A DNA stretch of 14,964 bases from Alphaproteobacteria bacterium (GCA_028869395.1 JAGWSE010000315.1:1-14964), one strand, 5' to 3'. Positions 7,750 to 13,838 are shown, counted from the stretch's first letter. The notes: generated from the letters alone by a model not told the origin. A program made the numbers and translations.

Positions 7750-7784
7750 GACGCCCGGCGACCCCCTAGCTTCCAGGAGACCAG

Positions 7785-8501
7785 ATGAGACCCTCCGAAC
7801 GCACGCCCGACGCGCTCCGTCCGGTGACCCTCGAGACCGGGGTCAACCGCTACGCCGAAGGCTCGTGCCTGGTGAGCTTCGGCCACACCAAGGTGCTGGT
7901 GACGGCGAGCCTCGAGGAAGGAGTCCCGGGCTTCCTGCGCGGGACGGGCCAGGGCTGGGTGACCGCCGAGTACGGCATGCTGCCCCGGGCGACCCACACC
8001 CGCGGCCGCCGCGAGGCGGCGCAGGGCAAGCAGTCCGGCCGCACCCAGGAGATCCAGCGCCTGATCGGCCGCAGCCTGCGCGCCGTCACCGACCTCAAGG
8101 CGCTCGGCGAGCGGCAGATCACCCTGGACTGCGACGTGGTGCAGGCCGACGGCGGCACCCGCACCGCCTCCATCACCGGGGCGTGGATCGCGCTGCGGCT
8201 GGCCACCCGCTACATGCTGGAGGAGCGCCTGATCACCAAGGACCCGATCCTCGACCAGGTGGCCGCGATCAGCTGCGGCGTCTTCTCCGGCACGCCGGTG
8301 CTCGACCTGGACTACGAGGAGGACTCGACCGCCGAGGCCGACGCCAACTTCGTGCTGACCGGATCCGGCGACATCGTCGAGATCCAGGCGACAGGCGAGA
8401 AGCGCGGCTTCTCGGAAGCCGAATTCGAGGCTCTGTTCAGCCTGGCGCGCAAGGGCATCGGCGAGCTTTGCACCCTGCAGCGGGAGGCGGCTGGCGGCTG
8501 A
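7785..8501 (+). CDS. rph: ribonuclease PH
   Basis: A 238-aa phosphorolytic 3'-5' exoribonuclease that trims tRNA 3' ends as a hexamer, using phosphate and releasing nucleoside diphosphates. The family start MRPSERTPDALRPVTLETG is followed by EGSCLVSFGHTKVLVTAS, GWVTAEYGMLPRATHTR and GRTQEIQRLIGRSLRA (substrate and RNA contacts). LDCDVVQADGGTRTASITGA and the acidic DLDYEEDSTAEADAN segment are also present. Full length, with no sign of the truncation known in E. coli K-12. An AGGAGA site 5 nt before the ATG makes the start secure. A strong intrinsic terminator follows the stop. Confidence 0.97.
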   Translation: MRPSERTPDALRPVTLETGVNRYAEGSCLVSFGHTKVLVTASLEEGVPGFLRGTGQGWVTAEYGMLPRATHTRGRREAAQGKQSGRTQEIQRLIGRSLRAVTDLKALGERQITLDCDVVQADGGTRTASITGAWIALRLATRYMLEERLITKDPILDQVAAISCGVFSGTPVLDLDYEEDSTAEADANFVLTGSGDIVEIQATGEKRGFSEAEFEALFSLARKGIGELCTLQREAAGG

Positions 8502-8509
8502 TGCGCAAA

Positions 8510-8543
8510 GGCCGCGGCGTTCCCGCCGCGGCCCTTCTTGTTT
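8510..8543 (+). terminator. intrinsic terminator of rph
   Basis: Perfect 10-bp stem GGCCGCGGCG (8510-8519) and CGCCGCGGCC (8524-8533), loop TTCC, followed by CTTCTTGTTT. It begins 8 bp after the rph stop. On the minus strand the hairpin is followed by CTTTG, so it could also stop transcription of the 35-codon ORF. Confidence 0.88.
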
Positions 8544-8596
8544 CATCGCCATGGACGGCCGGCTGTCGCTGTCGCGAAGACCGGCGTCAGCCCGGG

Positions 8597-8704
8597 TCAG
8601 AAGCCCGCCAGGACGTTCCGGAACGCCGAGGCCGGCATGCGGGCCAGCTCGCGCGCGAGGGGCGCGAACAGGGCGGCGAAGATACGTTCGATCGCGCGGA
8701 TCAT
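8597..8704 (-). CDS. 35-aa small ORF, possible amphipathic peptide
   Basis: Not recognised. An ATG at 8704 is preceded by AGGAGA with a 5-nt spacer, one of the best ribosome sites in the window, and the frame closes with TGA at 8597. The peptide begins MIRAIERIFAALFAPLAREL and ends FRNVLAGF. Residues 2-24 place Ile, Phe and Leu at helix-like spacing (I2, I5, I8/F9, L12/F13, L16, L20) between arginines, suggesting a cationic amphipathic helix with net charge about +3. There is no Cys and no signal peptide. It has its own candidate promoter with TGCAGTGCA repeats over and just after the -10. It lies downstream of the XRE gene behind a hairpin, on the same strand. Membrane or antimicrobial-like behaviour is only an inference. 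Confidence 0.55.
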   Translation of the reverse strand: MIRAIERIFAALFAPLARELARMPASAFRNVLAGF

Positions 8705-8718
8705 CTCACTCTCCTGTT

Positions 8719-8743
8719 TGCAGTGCAGTATTGCTGCAGTGCA
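8719..8743. repeat. tandem TGCAGTGCA operator-like repeats
   Basis: Two identical copies of TGCAGTGCA (8719-8727 and 8735-8743), starts 16 bp apart. Each is a TGCA-N-TGCA palindrome. The second lies in TTGCTGCAGTGCA (8731-8743), which recurs with one change at 9796-9808. The right copy overlaps the candidate -10 of the small ORF and the left copy lies just downstream, the usual place for a repressor site. The adjacent XRE protein is the natural candidate binder; that is an inference. Confidence 0.65.
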
Positions 8744-8769
8744 TATAGGAACGGCGATTGAAAACGCAA
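8742..8769 (-). promoter_or_regulatory. candidate promoter of the 35-aa ORF
   Basis: On the minus strand, TTGCGT (8769-8764), 16-bp spacer, TATATG (8747-8742), 37 bp before the ATG at 8704. The surrounding sequence is clearly more AT-rich than its neighbours. TGCAGTGCA repeats overlap the -10 and the presumed transcription start. Confidence 0.5.
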
Positions 8770-8806
8770 TATTTCGAGGGCGTCAGCGGTCGCGGTCGGC
8801 GCGTCA

Positions 8807-8823
8807 TTGTTGCGGCGCAACAA
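8807..8823 (-). terminator. hairpin after the XRE gene
   Basis: Perfect inverted repeat TTGTTGC (8807-8813) and GCAACAA (8817-8823) with a 3-nt loop, 3 bp beyond the XRE stop. No T-tract follows on the minus strand. It probably marks the end of the DUF2975-XRE transcript. Confidence 0.42.
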
Positions 8824-8826
8824 CAG

Positions 8827-9060
8827 CTAGGGCTCGTCCTCGGGCTCGTCGGACGGCCCGGCCTCGTAGGCGAGGAGGTCGCCCGGTTGGCACTCGAGCT
8901 CACGGCACAGCGCCGCCAGCGTAGAGAAACGCACGGCGCGCGCCTTGCCGGTCTTGAGGATCGAAAGGTTGGCGATCGTCACGCCGACGCGGTCGGCGAG
9001 CTCGGTGAGCGACATGCGGCGCTCGAAGAGCACGCGGTCGAGCTGGACACGGATAGGCAT
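8827..9060 (-). CDS. XRE-family HTH transcriptional regulator (DUF2975 partner)
   Basis: A 77-aa protein that is almost entirely a Cro/C1-type HTH. MSLTELADRVGVTIANLSIL (about 16-35) forms helices 2-3, followed by STLAALCRELECQPGDLLAY, a typical XRE end. The last 12 residues are acidic. Short XRE proteins of this type are commonly encoded next to DUF2975 membrane proteins (YozG/YoaS in Bacillus is the comparison I have in mind). Its ATG immediately follows the TAG stop of the DUF2975 gene with no bases between, so the two are likely translationally coupled. The probable role is a repressor controlling this locus, possibly through the TGCTGCANTGCA elements on both sides. DNA target and inducer are not known. 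Confidence 0.9.
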   Translation of the reverse strand: MPIRVQLDRVLFERRMSLTELADRVGVTIANLSILKTGKARAVRFSTLAALCRELECQPGDLLAYEAGPSDEPEDEP

Positions 9061-9585
9061 CTAGATCGTGAGCTCCGCTTCACGGCGCAGGCGCGCGCCC
9101 TCGCGGAACACCTCCGCAAGCACGAAGACGACCAGCACCGAAAACCAGGCCGTGAGGCTGAAGGTCGGCCTGGCCTTGTCCACGCCGGTCAGGAGCCACG
9201 CGCCGATCCCCCAGAAGGCGTAGCGGCCGAGCTCCAGGGCAGCCAGGATCGCGCCGATCAGGCGCAGGCGGCCGACGTTGTCGGGGTGAAAGGGATCGCC
9301 CGCCGTCAGCGTCATGAAAATGCGCCGCAGCCGCCCGACGATCAGCAGGACGCCGGCCATATAGAGCGCGGCGGCGAACAGGCCGCCCGTCATGGCCGGC
9401 CACCGCGAGGCGAGCTGGGCCGAGGAGAGGCTGACGTCATCGAGGAGGCTCGGGTTGAAGCTGAACAGCAGGGCGGCGAGCACGAGCAGGCTCACCGCGA
9501 CCACGCCGATCCAGAGCGCGCCGTAGACGACGTCCAGGATGATCTTCAGGAAGCTCGAGACCGATCCCGGACCCAGCGCACGCAT
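9061..9585 (-). CDS. DUF2975 domain membrane protein
   Basis: A 174-aa inner-membrane protein with four predicted helices (about 19-42, 65-85, 107-133, 143-160). The DUF2975 hallmark FHPDNVGRLR (99-108) lies on the loop before helix 3, and the end, VLAEVFREGARLRREAELTI, is also typical. The ATG at 9585 is chosen because GGAGGGG precedes it by about 8 nt. An in-frame ATG at 9654 would add 23 Ala/Arg-rich residues but follows pyrimidines rather than a ribosome site. The stop touches the start of the XRE gene. The biochemical function of DUF2975 is unknown. The constant pairing with a small HTH protein suggests it senses something at the membrane and modulates the regulator (inference). Confidence 0.88.
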   Translation of the reverse strand: MRALGPGSVSSFLKIILDVVYGALWIGVVAVSLLVLAALLFSFNPSLLDDVSLSSAQLASRWPAMTGGLFAAALYMAGVLLIVGRLRRIFMTLTAGDPFHPDNVGRLRLIGAILAALELGRYAFWGIGAWLLTGVDKARPTFSLTAWFSVLVVFVLAEVFREGARLRREAELTI

Positions 9586-9663
9586 GAACCGCCCCTCCGC
9601 CGTCAGAGCCGCGCCGGCCGCCCGGCCCGCGCGCCGCATGACGTGACCCACCATGGGAGGATG

Positions 9664-9777
9664 CTAGTGGATGCCGGTCATCGCCAGAAGCGGGAAGGAG
9701 AACACCGGCACGGCGGCGGCCACGAGGAACACGGCGAGCGCGGCGCGGTCGATGAAGCTGCTGAAGGTGGCGAACAT
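9664..9777 (-). CDS. 37-aa small hydrophobic ORF
   Basis: Not recognised. It starts at the ATG at 9777 with GGAG 7 nt upstream and stops at TAG 9664. The sequence begins MFATFSSFIDRAALAVFLVA and continues as one hydrophobic stretch (about 12-33) with a single charged pair (D10, R11) before it, so a single-pass membrane peptide is likely. It lies about 78 bp upstream of the DUF2975 start on the same strand and is probably the first cistron of that operon. A TGCTGCGGTGCA element lies 19 bp upstream of its ATG, as a similar element lies before the 35-aa ORF. It could be a leader peptide, a small membrane protein or a peptide handled by the DUF2975 protein. Confidence 0.5.
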   Translation of the reverse strand: MFATFSSFIDRAALAVFLVAAAVPVFSFPLLAMTGIH

Positions 9778-9795
9778 GTCTGGTCTCCGGTTGTC

Positions 9796-9808
9796 TTGCT
9801 GCGGTGCA
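9796..9808 (+). promoter_or_regulatory. operator-like element upstream of the 37-aa ORF
   Basis: TTGCTGCGGTGCA, identical at 12 of 13 bases to TTGCTGCAGTGCA at 8731-8743 and on the same strand. It lies 19 bp upstream of the 37-aa ORF, in the 178-bp divergent region shared with rdgB. It is suggested to be a binding site of the neighbouring XRE regulator. Confidence 0.5.
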
Positions 9809-9860
9809 GCGAATTGGCGAACAGCAACGCTGTCCGGATGACGAGGATGGATAGGAGGAC

Positions 9861-9873
9861 ATCGAAATTCGAT
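9861..9873. repeat. 13-bp palindrome in AT-rich divergent promoter region
   Basis: ATCGAAATTCGAT, a perfect palindrome around a central A. A second ATCGAT-containing stretch follows at 9883-9888, and the run 9861-9910 is strikingly AT-rich in this GC-rich window. This is probably the core of the promoters for the minus-strand operon and for rdgB. The palindrome may be an operator, but no regulator can be named. Confidence 0.45.
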
Positions 9874-9905
9874 CAAATGAATATCGATTAACAATATTAA
9901 ACTTT

Positions 9906-9917
9906 TGCAATGCAGCA
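9906..9917 (-). promoter_or_regulatory. third copy of the TGCTGCANTGCA element
   Basis: On the minus strand this reads TGCTGCATTGCA, differing from the 8732-8743 copy (TGCTGCAGTGCA) at one base. Its orientation is opposite to the other two copies. It lies between the AT-rich core and the rdgB ribosome site, 39 bp before the rdgB ATG. A 15-bp GC palindrome (9918-9932) follows immediately. Confidence 0.45.
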
Positions 9918-9955
9918 GGGCGGCGGCCGCCCTATGTTCCGCGCGGAGGTGAACG

Positions 9956-10555
9956 ATGGCCCTGAAGCTCGAGTCCGGCGCGAAGCTGGTCGTGGCGACC
10001 CACAACCCCGGCAAGGCGCGCGAGCTCGCCGAGATCCTCGACAATCGCTTCGTGCTGGTGACGGCGGGCGAACTGGGGCTGCCCGAGCCGGAGGAGACCG
10101 AGCAGACCTTCGTCGGCAATGCGCTGCTGAAGGCGCGCGCGGCCGCACAGAGGAGCGGCCTGGTCGCCATCGCCGACGATTCCGGGCTCTCGGTGGCGGC
10201 GCTGGAAGGCCAGCCCGGCGTCTACTCCGCCCGCTGGGCGGGGCCCACGCGGGACTTCGGCCTGGCCATGAAAAAGGTCGAGGCGCGGCTTGAGGAAGCC
10301 GGCCGCGACGATCTTTCGGCCTGGTTCACCTCGGCGCTCGCGGTGGCGTGGCCCGACGGGCCAGCGGTGGTGGTGGAAGGCCGCATCGACGGGACGCTCG
10401 CCTTCCCGCCGCGGGGCGATAAGGGCTTCGGCTACGATCCGATCTTCGTGGCGGAAGGCCGCGCCGAGACCTTCGGCGAGATGAACCCGGCCGAGAAGGA
10501 CCGCATCAGCCACCGCGCCCGCGCTTTCGAGAAGCTCAAGGCCGCGCTTCTTTGA
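9956..10555 (+). CDS. rdgB: XTP/dITP diphosphatase (RdgB/HAM1 family)
   Basis: A 199-aa cytoplasmic pyrophosphatase that hydrolyses dITP, dXTP and ITP to monophosphates and so keeps deaminated purines out of DNA and RNA. Family motifs: THNPGK (15-20), FVGNALLKA (52-60), the metal and catalytic segment IADDSGL (72-78), GVYSARWAG (88-96), KGFGYDPIFV (156-165) and SHRARA (185-190), which contacts the base. The length is standard. A GGAGGT site 5 nt before the ATG at 9956 fixes the start. Its stop overlaps the hemW start by 4 bp, indicating a coupled operon. Confidence 0.97.
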   Translation: MALKLESGAKLVVATHNPGKARELAEILDNRFVLVTAGELGLPEPEETEQTFVGNALLKARAAAQRSGLVAIADDSGLSVAALEGQPGVYSARWAGPTRDFGLAMKKVEARLEEAGRDDLSAWFTSALAVAWPDGPAVVVEGRIDGTLAFPPRGDKGFGYDPIFVAEGRAETFGEMNPAEKDRISHRARAFEKLKAALL

Positions 10556-11694
10556 GCGAGCTTGCTCCGCTCGGGGTCTATGTCCACTGGCCCTACTGCG
10601 CGCGGATCTGTCCCTACTGCGACTTCAACGTGGTCCGCCATCGCGGCGCCGCGGAGCCGGCGGCGCTCGCCCGCGCGATCATGGCCGACCTCGAGGCGCA
10701 GGCGGCGCTGACCGGCCCGCGCGAACTCGTCTCCATCTTCTTCGGCGGCGGCACGCCCTCGCTGATGGATCCGGACTGGGCCGCTGAGATCGTGCAAACC
10801 GCGAAGCGGCTCTGGACGCCCGCCGGCGACCTGGAGATCACGCTGGAGGCCAATCCTACGGACGCCGAGGCGCACGCCTTCTCCGCCTTCGCCCAGTCCG
10901 GCGTGAACCGCCTGTCGCTGGGCCTGCAGAGCCTGGACAATCGGGCCCTCGCCTTCCTTGGACGAAACCATGACGCAGCGGCAGGCATGCGGGCTGCGGA
11001 AGCGGCGCGGGCGGCCTTTCCGAGGTTGTCCATCGACCTGATCTACGCCCGACCGGGGCAGACGACGGAGGCCTGGACGGCCGAGCTGAAGGCGGCGCTG
11101 GCGCTCGGACCTGAGCATGTCTCGCCCTACCAGCTCACCATCGAGCCCGGCACGGCGTTCCACCGGGCGGTGCGCCGCGGGCGCTTCGCCCCGCCCGATC
11201 CGGAGTCCGGCGCGGCGCTGTTCGAATCCACCCAGGGAGTGCTCGCGGAGGCGGGGTTCGACGCCTACGAGGTCTCCAACCACGCTCGCGGCGAGCCGGC
11301 GCGCTCGCGGCACAATCTCGTCTACTGGCGCGGCGCCGACTATGTGGGCGCAGGCCCCGGCGCCCATGGCCGGATCACCGTCGGCGGCGTGCGGCAGGCC
11401 ACCTATGCGGCGCCGCGGCCCGCCGACTACATCGGCCGCGTCGACGCAGCGGGCGTGGGGTTCGAGAGCCGCGCCGCCCTCAGCCCGCGTGAGGCCGCCG
11501 AGGAGCGGTTGCTGACGGGCTTGCGCATCGCCGAAGGGTTGCCGCGCGGCGATCTCGCCGCTTTGGATATCCCGACCGGGCGCATCGCGGAGCTGGTCCG
11601 CCTGGGCCTGCTGGCGGACGACCCCGCGAGGATCCGGGCGACCGCGGCGGGCCGGCTGGTGCTGGATCGCCTGACCGCCGAACTGGCGGGCTAG
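10552..11694 (+). CDS. hemW: radical SAM family heme chaperone HemW
   Basis: A 380-aa radical SAM protein. Its relatives bind heme and deliver it to respiratory proteins; many were formerly called oxygen-independent coproporphyrinogen III oxidase. The [4Fe-4S] cysteines are Cys16, Cys20 and Cys23 (CARICPYCDF), preceded by GVYVHWPY. SIFFGGGTPSLM (62-72) is the glycine-rich SAM-binding motif. NRLSLGLQSLD and RHNLVYWRGADYVGAGPGAHG are HemW-type. True HemN has an extra N-terminal region and cysteine pattern not seen here, which favours HemW. The start is a TTG inside the rdgB stop (TTGA overlap), with no clear ribosome site, so translation probably depends on rdgB. The stop shares a CTAG with the convergent hydrolase. 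Confidence 0.94.
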   Translation: MSELAPLGVYVHWPYCARICPYCDFNVVRHRGAAEPAALARAIMADLEAQAALTGPRELVSIFFGGGTPSLMDPDWAAEIVQTAKRLWTPAGDLEITLEANPTDAEAHAFSAFAQSGVNRLSLGLQSLDNRALAFLGRNHDAAAGMRAAEAARAAFPRLSIDLIYARPGQTTEAWTAELKAALALGPEHVSPYQLTIEPGTAFHRAVRRGRFAPPDPESGAALFESTQGVLAEAGFDAYEVSNHARGEPARSRHNLVYWRGADYVGAGPGAHGRITVGGVRQATYAAPRPADYIGRVDAAGVGFESRAALSPREAAEERLLTGLRIAEGLPRGDLAALDIPTGRIAELVRLGLLADDPARIRATAAGRLVLDRLTAELAG

Positions 11695-12536
11695 GCCTTC
11701 CGGCGGGCCACGGTCGCATCCAGCCAGGCGAGAAGGTCGGCGACGACCTCCGCGCGGTTGGTCTCGTTGAGCATCTCGTGCCGGCCGCCCGGATAGACCT
11801 TCAAGGTCACCTCCAGGCCCGCGGCGCGATAGGCCTCGACCAGCGGCGTCAGGCGGGTGAGGTGCTGGTTGATCGGGTCCTCGTCGCCCACGAACAGATA
11901 GACGGGAAGATCCGCCCTGACGCGGGCGAGGGCCTCGGGGGAGAGCTCGCGCTCGCGCAGGCTCGCGAAGGATGCGGCCGAATCCGGCTTGAAGCGGATG
12001 CCGCAGAACGGGTCGGCGATGTACTTGTCGACCTCGGCCTCGTCGCGGCTCAGCCAGTCGTAGTCGGTGCGCGGGTTGGCGTAGGCGCTGTTCGGGCCGC
12101 CCGCCATGCGCGGCCCCGGCCCGGCGGTTCCCGACAGGACCAGGGCGTCGATCAGGTCGGAATGCTCGAGGACATAGGTCTGGCTGAACATGGCGCCCAT
12201 GGAGTGGCCCATCAGGATCAGCGGCAGGTCGGGATGCTCGGCCCGCGCGCGGCGGGAGAGGACCGCCATGTCCTCGACCGCGGCCGGCGCGCCCCCCGGG
12301 CCGAAGTCGCCGAGGCTGGACATGCCGGACGTGAGGCCGTGGCCGCGGTGGTCGGCGGCGTAGACGAGGTAGCCGGCGTCAACGATGGGGGCGAGCGGTT
12401 CGCGGTAGCGGCCGGAGTGCTCTCCCGCGCCGTGGGCGAGCTGCAGCATCGCCTTGGGCGGCCGGGCGCCACGCCAGATGAAGCCGGCGAGCCCCGACCC
12501 GTCCGCGCCCTCGTACCGGAACCTGGTCTCCTCCAC
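11691..12536 (-). CDS. alpha/beta hydrolase (monoacylglycerol lipase-like, Hydrolase_4)
   Basis: A 281-aa serine hydrolase with the Hydrolase_4 pattern. The oxyanion-hole segment AHGAGEHSGRY (35-44) is followed by DHRGHGLTSG (62-71) and the nucleophile elbow GHSMG (Ser112). The likely acid is Asp220 in VGDEDPI and the base His253 in GGRHEML. A helical cap lies roughly between 135 and 205. No signal peptide is present with the chosen start. The GTG at 12536 is preferred because GGGAGG precedes it by 5 nt and the domain starts there. The frame stays open to 12665, but that extension would overlap the rsmI start and is Arg/Ala-rich. The substrate is probably a monoacylglycerol or lysophospholipid (inference from family). 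Confidence 0.88.
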   Translation of the reverse strand: MEETRFRYEGADGSGLAGFIWRGARPPKAMLQLAHGAGEHSGRYREPLAPIVDAGYLVYAADHRGHGLTSGMSSLGDFGPGGAPAAVEDMAVLSRRARAEHPDLPLILMGHSMGAMFSQTYVLEHSDLIDALVLSGTAGPGPRMAGGPNSAYANPRTDYDWLSRDEAEVDKYIADPFCGIRFKPDSAASFASLRERELSPEALARVRADLPVYLFVGDEDPINQHLTRLTPLVEAYRAAGLEVTLKVYPGGRHEMLNETNRAEVVADLLAWLDATVARRKA

Positions 12537-12627
12537 CGCCGCCTCCCGCTTTCCTTGTCGCCACGCGCAGCATAGGCCGAACCTCGCCCGGCTTGCCATC
12601 CGGGCGCGGAGCGGCGAAGCCTCCTCC

Positions 12628-13491
12628 ATGGCCCGCCATCCGCCCCCGCCCGCGCTGTCCGACACGCCGCTCGCGCCCGGGCTCTATGTGGTCGCCACCC
12701 CGATCGGCAACCTGCGCGACATCACGCTGCGCGCCCTGGACGTGCTCGCCGGCTGCGACCTCGTGTTGGCGGAAGACACGCGGGTCACAGGCAAGCTGCT
12801 CTCCGCCTTCGGGATCTCCGCCAAGCTCGAGCGCCACGACGAGCACGCCGCAGAGCGCGCCCGGCCGAAGGCGCTGGCGGCGCTAGGGGAAGGCGCGCGG
12901 GTGGCGCTGGTCTCCGACGCAGGCACCCCGCTGATCTCCGACCCCGGCTACCGGTTGGTGCGCGAGGCCGCCCAGGCGGGCCATGCGGTCTTCCCGATCC
13001 CCGGCGCCTCCGCGGTGCTGGCGGCGCTGGCGGCCGCGGGCCTGCCGACGGACCGGTTCCTGTTCGCCGGCTTCCCGCCGCCGAAGAGCGCCGCGCGGCG
13101 GGCGTTCCTCGACGAGCTGGCGGGCATCCGGGCGACGCTGGTGTTCTACGAAGGCGGCTCGCGGCTGGCGGAAAGCCTGGCCGACATGGCGGCGGCGTTC
13201 GGCGCCCGCGAGGCGGCGGTGGCGCGCGAGCTCACGAAGCTGCACGAGACGGTGGTGCGCGGGCCGCTCGCGACCCTGGCCGCGGATCCACAGTTCGCCG
13301 CCCCGAAGGGCGAGATCGTGGTGCTGGTCGGGCCCGGCCGGGAAACCGCCGCCACCGCGGCCGACGCAGACACGGCCCTGAAGGACGCCCTGTCGCGGCT
13401 GAAGCCCGCCGAGGCCGCCGCCGAGGTCGCCAAGGCGCTGGGCCTGCCGCGCCGCGACCTCTACCGCCGCGCCATGGAACTGAAGCGATGA
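12628..13491 (+). CDS. rsmI: 16S rRNA (cytidine(1402)-2'-O)-methyltransferase
   Basis: A 287-aa SAM-dependent enzyme of the tetrapyrrole-methylase fold that methylates the 2'-OH of C1402 in the 30S decoding centre. Diagnostic motifs: YVVATPIGNLRDIT (20-33), LAEDTRVT (47-54), ALVSDAGTPLISDPGYRLV (93-111), PIPGASA, and FAGFPPPKSAARRA. EGGSRLAESL and ELTKLHETVVRG follow. The C-terminal helical segment ends in RRDLYRRAMELK. The ATG at 12628 is chosen because the conserved domain starts about 17 residues later; the upstream open frame has no family similarity. The ribosome site is weak. It diverges from the hydrolase gene and overlaps yraN by 4 bp (ATGA). Confidence 0.96.
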   Translation: MARHPPPPALSDTPLAPGLYVVATPIGNLRDITLRALDVLAGCDLVLAEDTRVTGKLLSAFGISAKLERHDEHAAERARPKALAALGEGARVALVSDAGTPLISDPGYRLVREAAQAGHAVFPIPGASAVLAALAAAGLPTDRFLFAGFPPPKSAARRAFLDELAGIRATLVFYEGGSRLAESLADMAAAFGAREAAVARELTKLHETVVRGPLATLAADPQFAAPKGEIVVLVGPGRETAATAADADTALKDALSRLKPAEAAAEVAKALGLPRRDLYRRAMELKR

Positions 13492-13838
13492 AGGCGGCGC
13501 GGACCTCAAGCCGGCGTGGCGAATGGCTCGCCGCCGTGCTCTTGATGGCCAAGGGGTATGGCGTCATAGGCGTCACGCTGAAGACGCCACAGGGCGAAGA
13601 TCGACATCCTGGCCAAGCGTGCGGCGTGCTGGCCGTCGTCGAGGTGAAGCGCCGCACGTCCTTGCTGGCCGCGCTCGAGGCGGTGGGCCACGACCAGCGC
13701 GAACGCCTGCGGCGGGCGGGCGCCAACCTGGCCGCGCGGCGGCCCCAGCTGACGGGTGCGGCGGTTCGCCTCGATCTGGTGGCGCTCGCACCCGGCCGCT
13801 TTCCTGTGCATATTCCGGACGCTTGGAAGGGGACCTGA
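13488..13838 (+). CDS. YraN family (UPF0102) protein with altered active-site segment
   Basis: A 116-aa member of the YraN/UPF0102 family, which has a predicted PD-(D/E)XK nuclease-like fold. RGEWLAAVLLMAKGYG (10-25), LKTPQGE (31-37), VLAVVEVKRRTSLLAALEAV (47-66) and the helix ending RRPQLTGAAVRLDLVAL match the family. The conserved GEID(I/L)(I/L)A..G segment after Glu37 is missing: residues 38-45 read DRHPGQAC. The same bases read in the next frame (13600-13623) give IDILAKRA, the expected residues. One extra base near 13599 and one lost near 13621-13624 would explain this and keep the frame open, at the cost of the conserved Asp. It overlaps rsmI by 4 bp, the usual rsmI-yraN arrangement. 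Either sequencing errors or a real inactivating change. Confidence 0.85.
   Translation: MKAARTSSRRGEWLAAVLLMAKGYGVIGVTLKTPQGEDRHPGQACGVLAVVEVKRRTSLLAALEAVGHDQRERLRRAGANLAARRPQLTGAAVRLDLVALAPGRFPVHIPDAWKGT

Noticed and set aside
9586..9654. Upstream ATG start for the DUF2975 protein
   Set aside because: The ATG at 9654 follows pyrimidines, whereas the ATG at 9585 has GGAGGGG at good spacing; kept only as an alternative.
9888..9900. CtrA-like site TTAA-CAATA-TTAA
   Set aside because: The known CtrA box needs a 7-bp spacer (TTAA-N7-TTAA); here it is 5, in an AT-rich stretch where TTAA is expected by chance.
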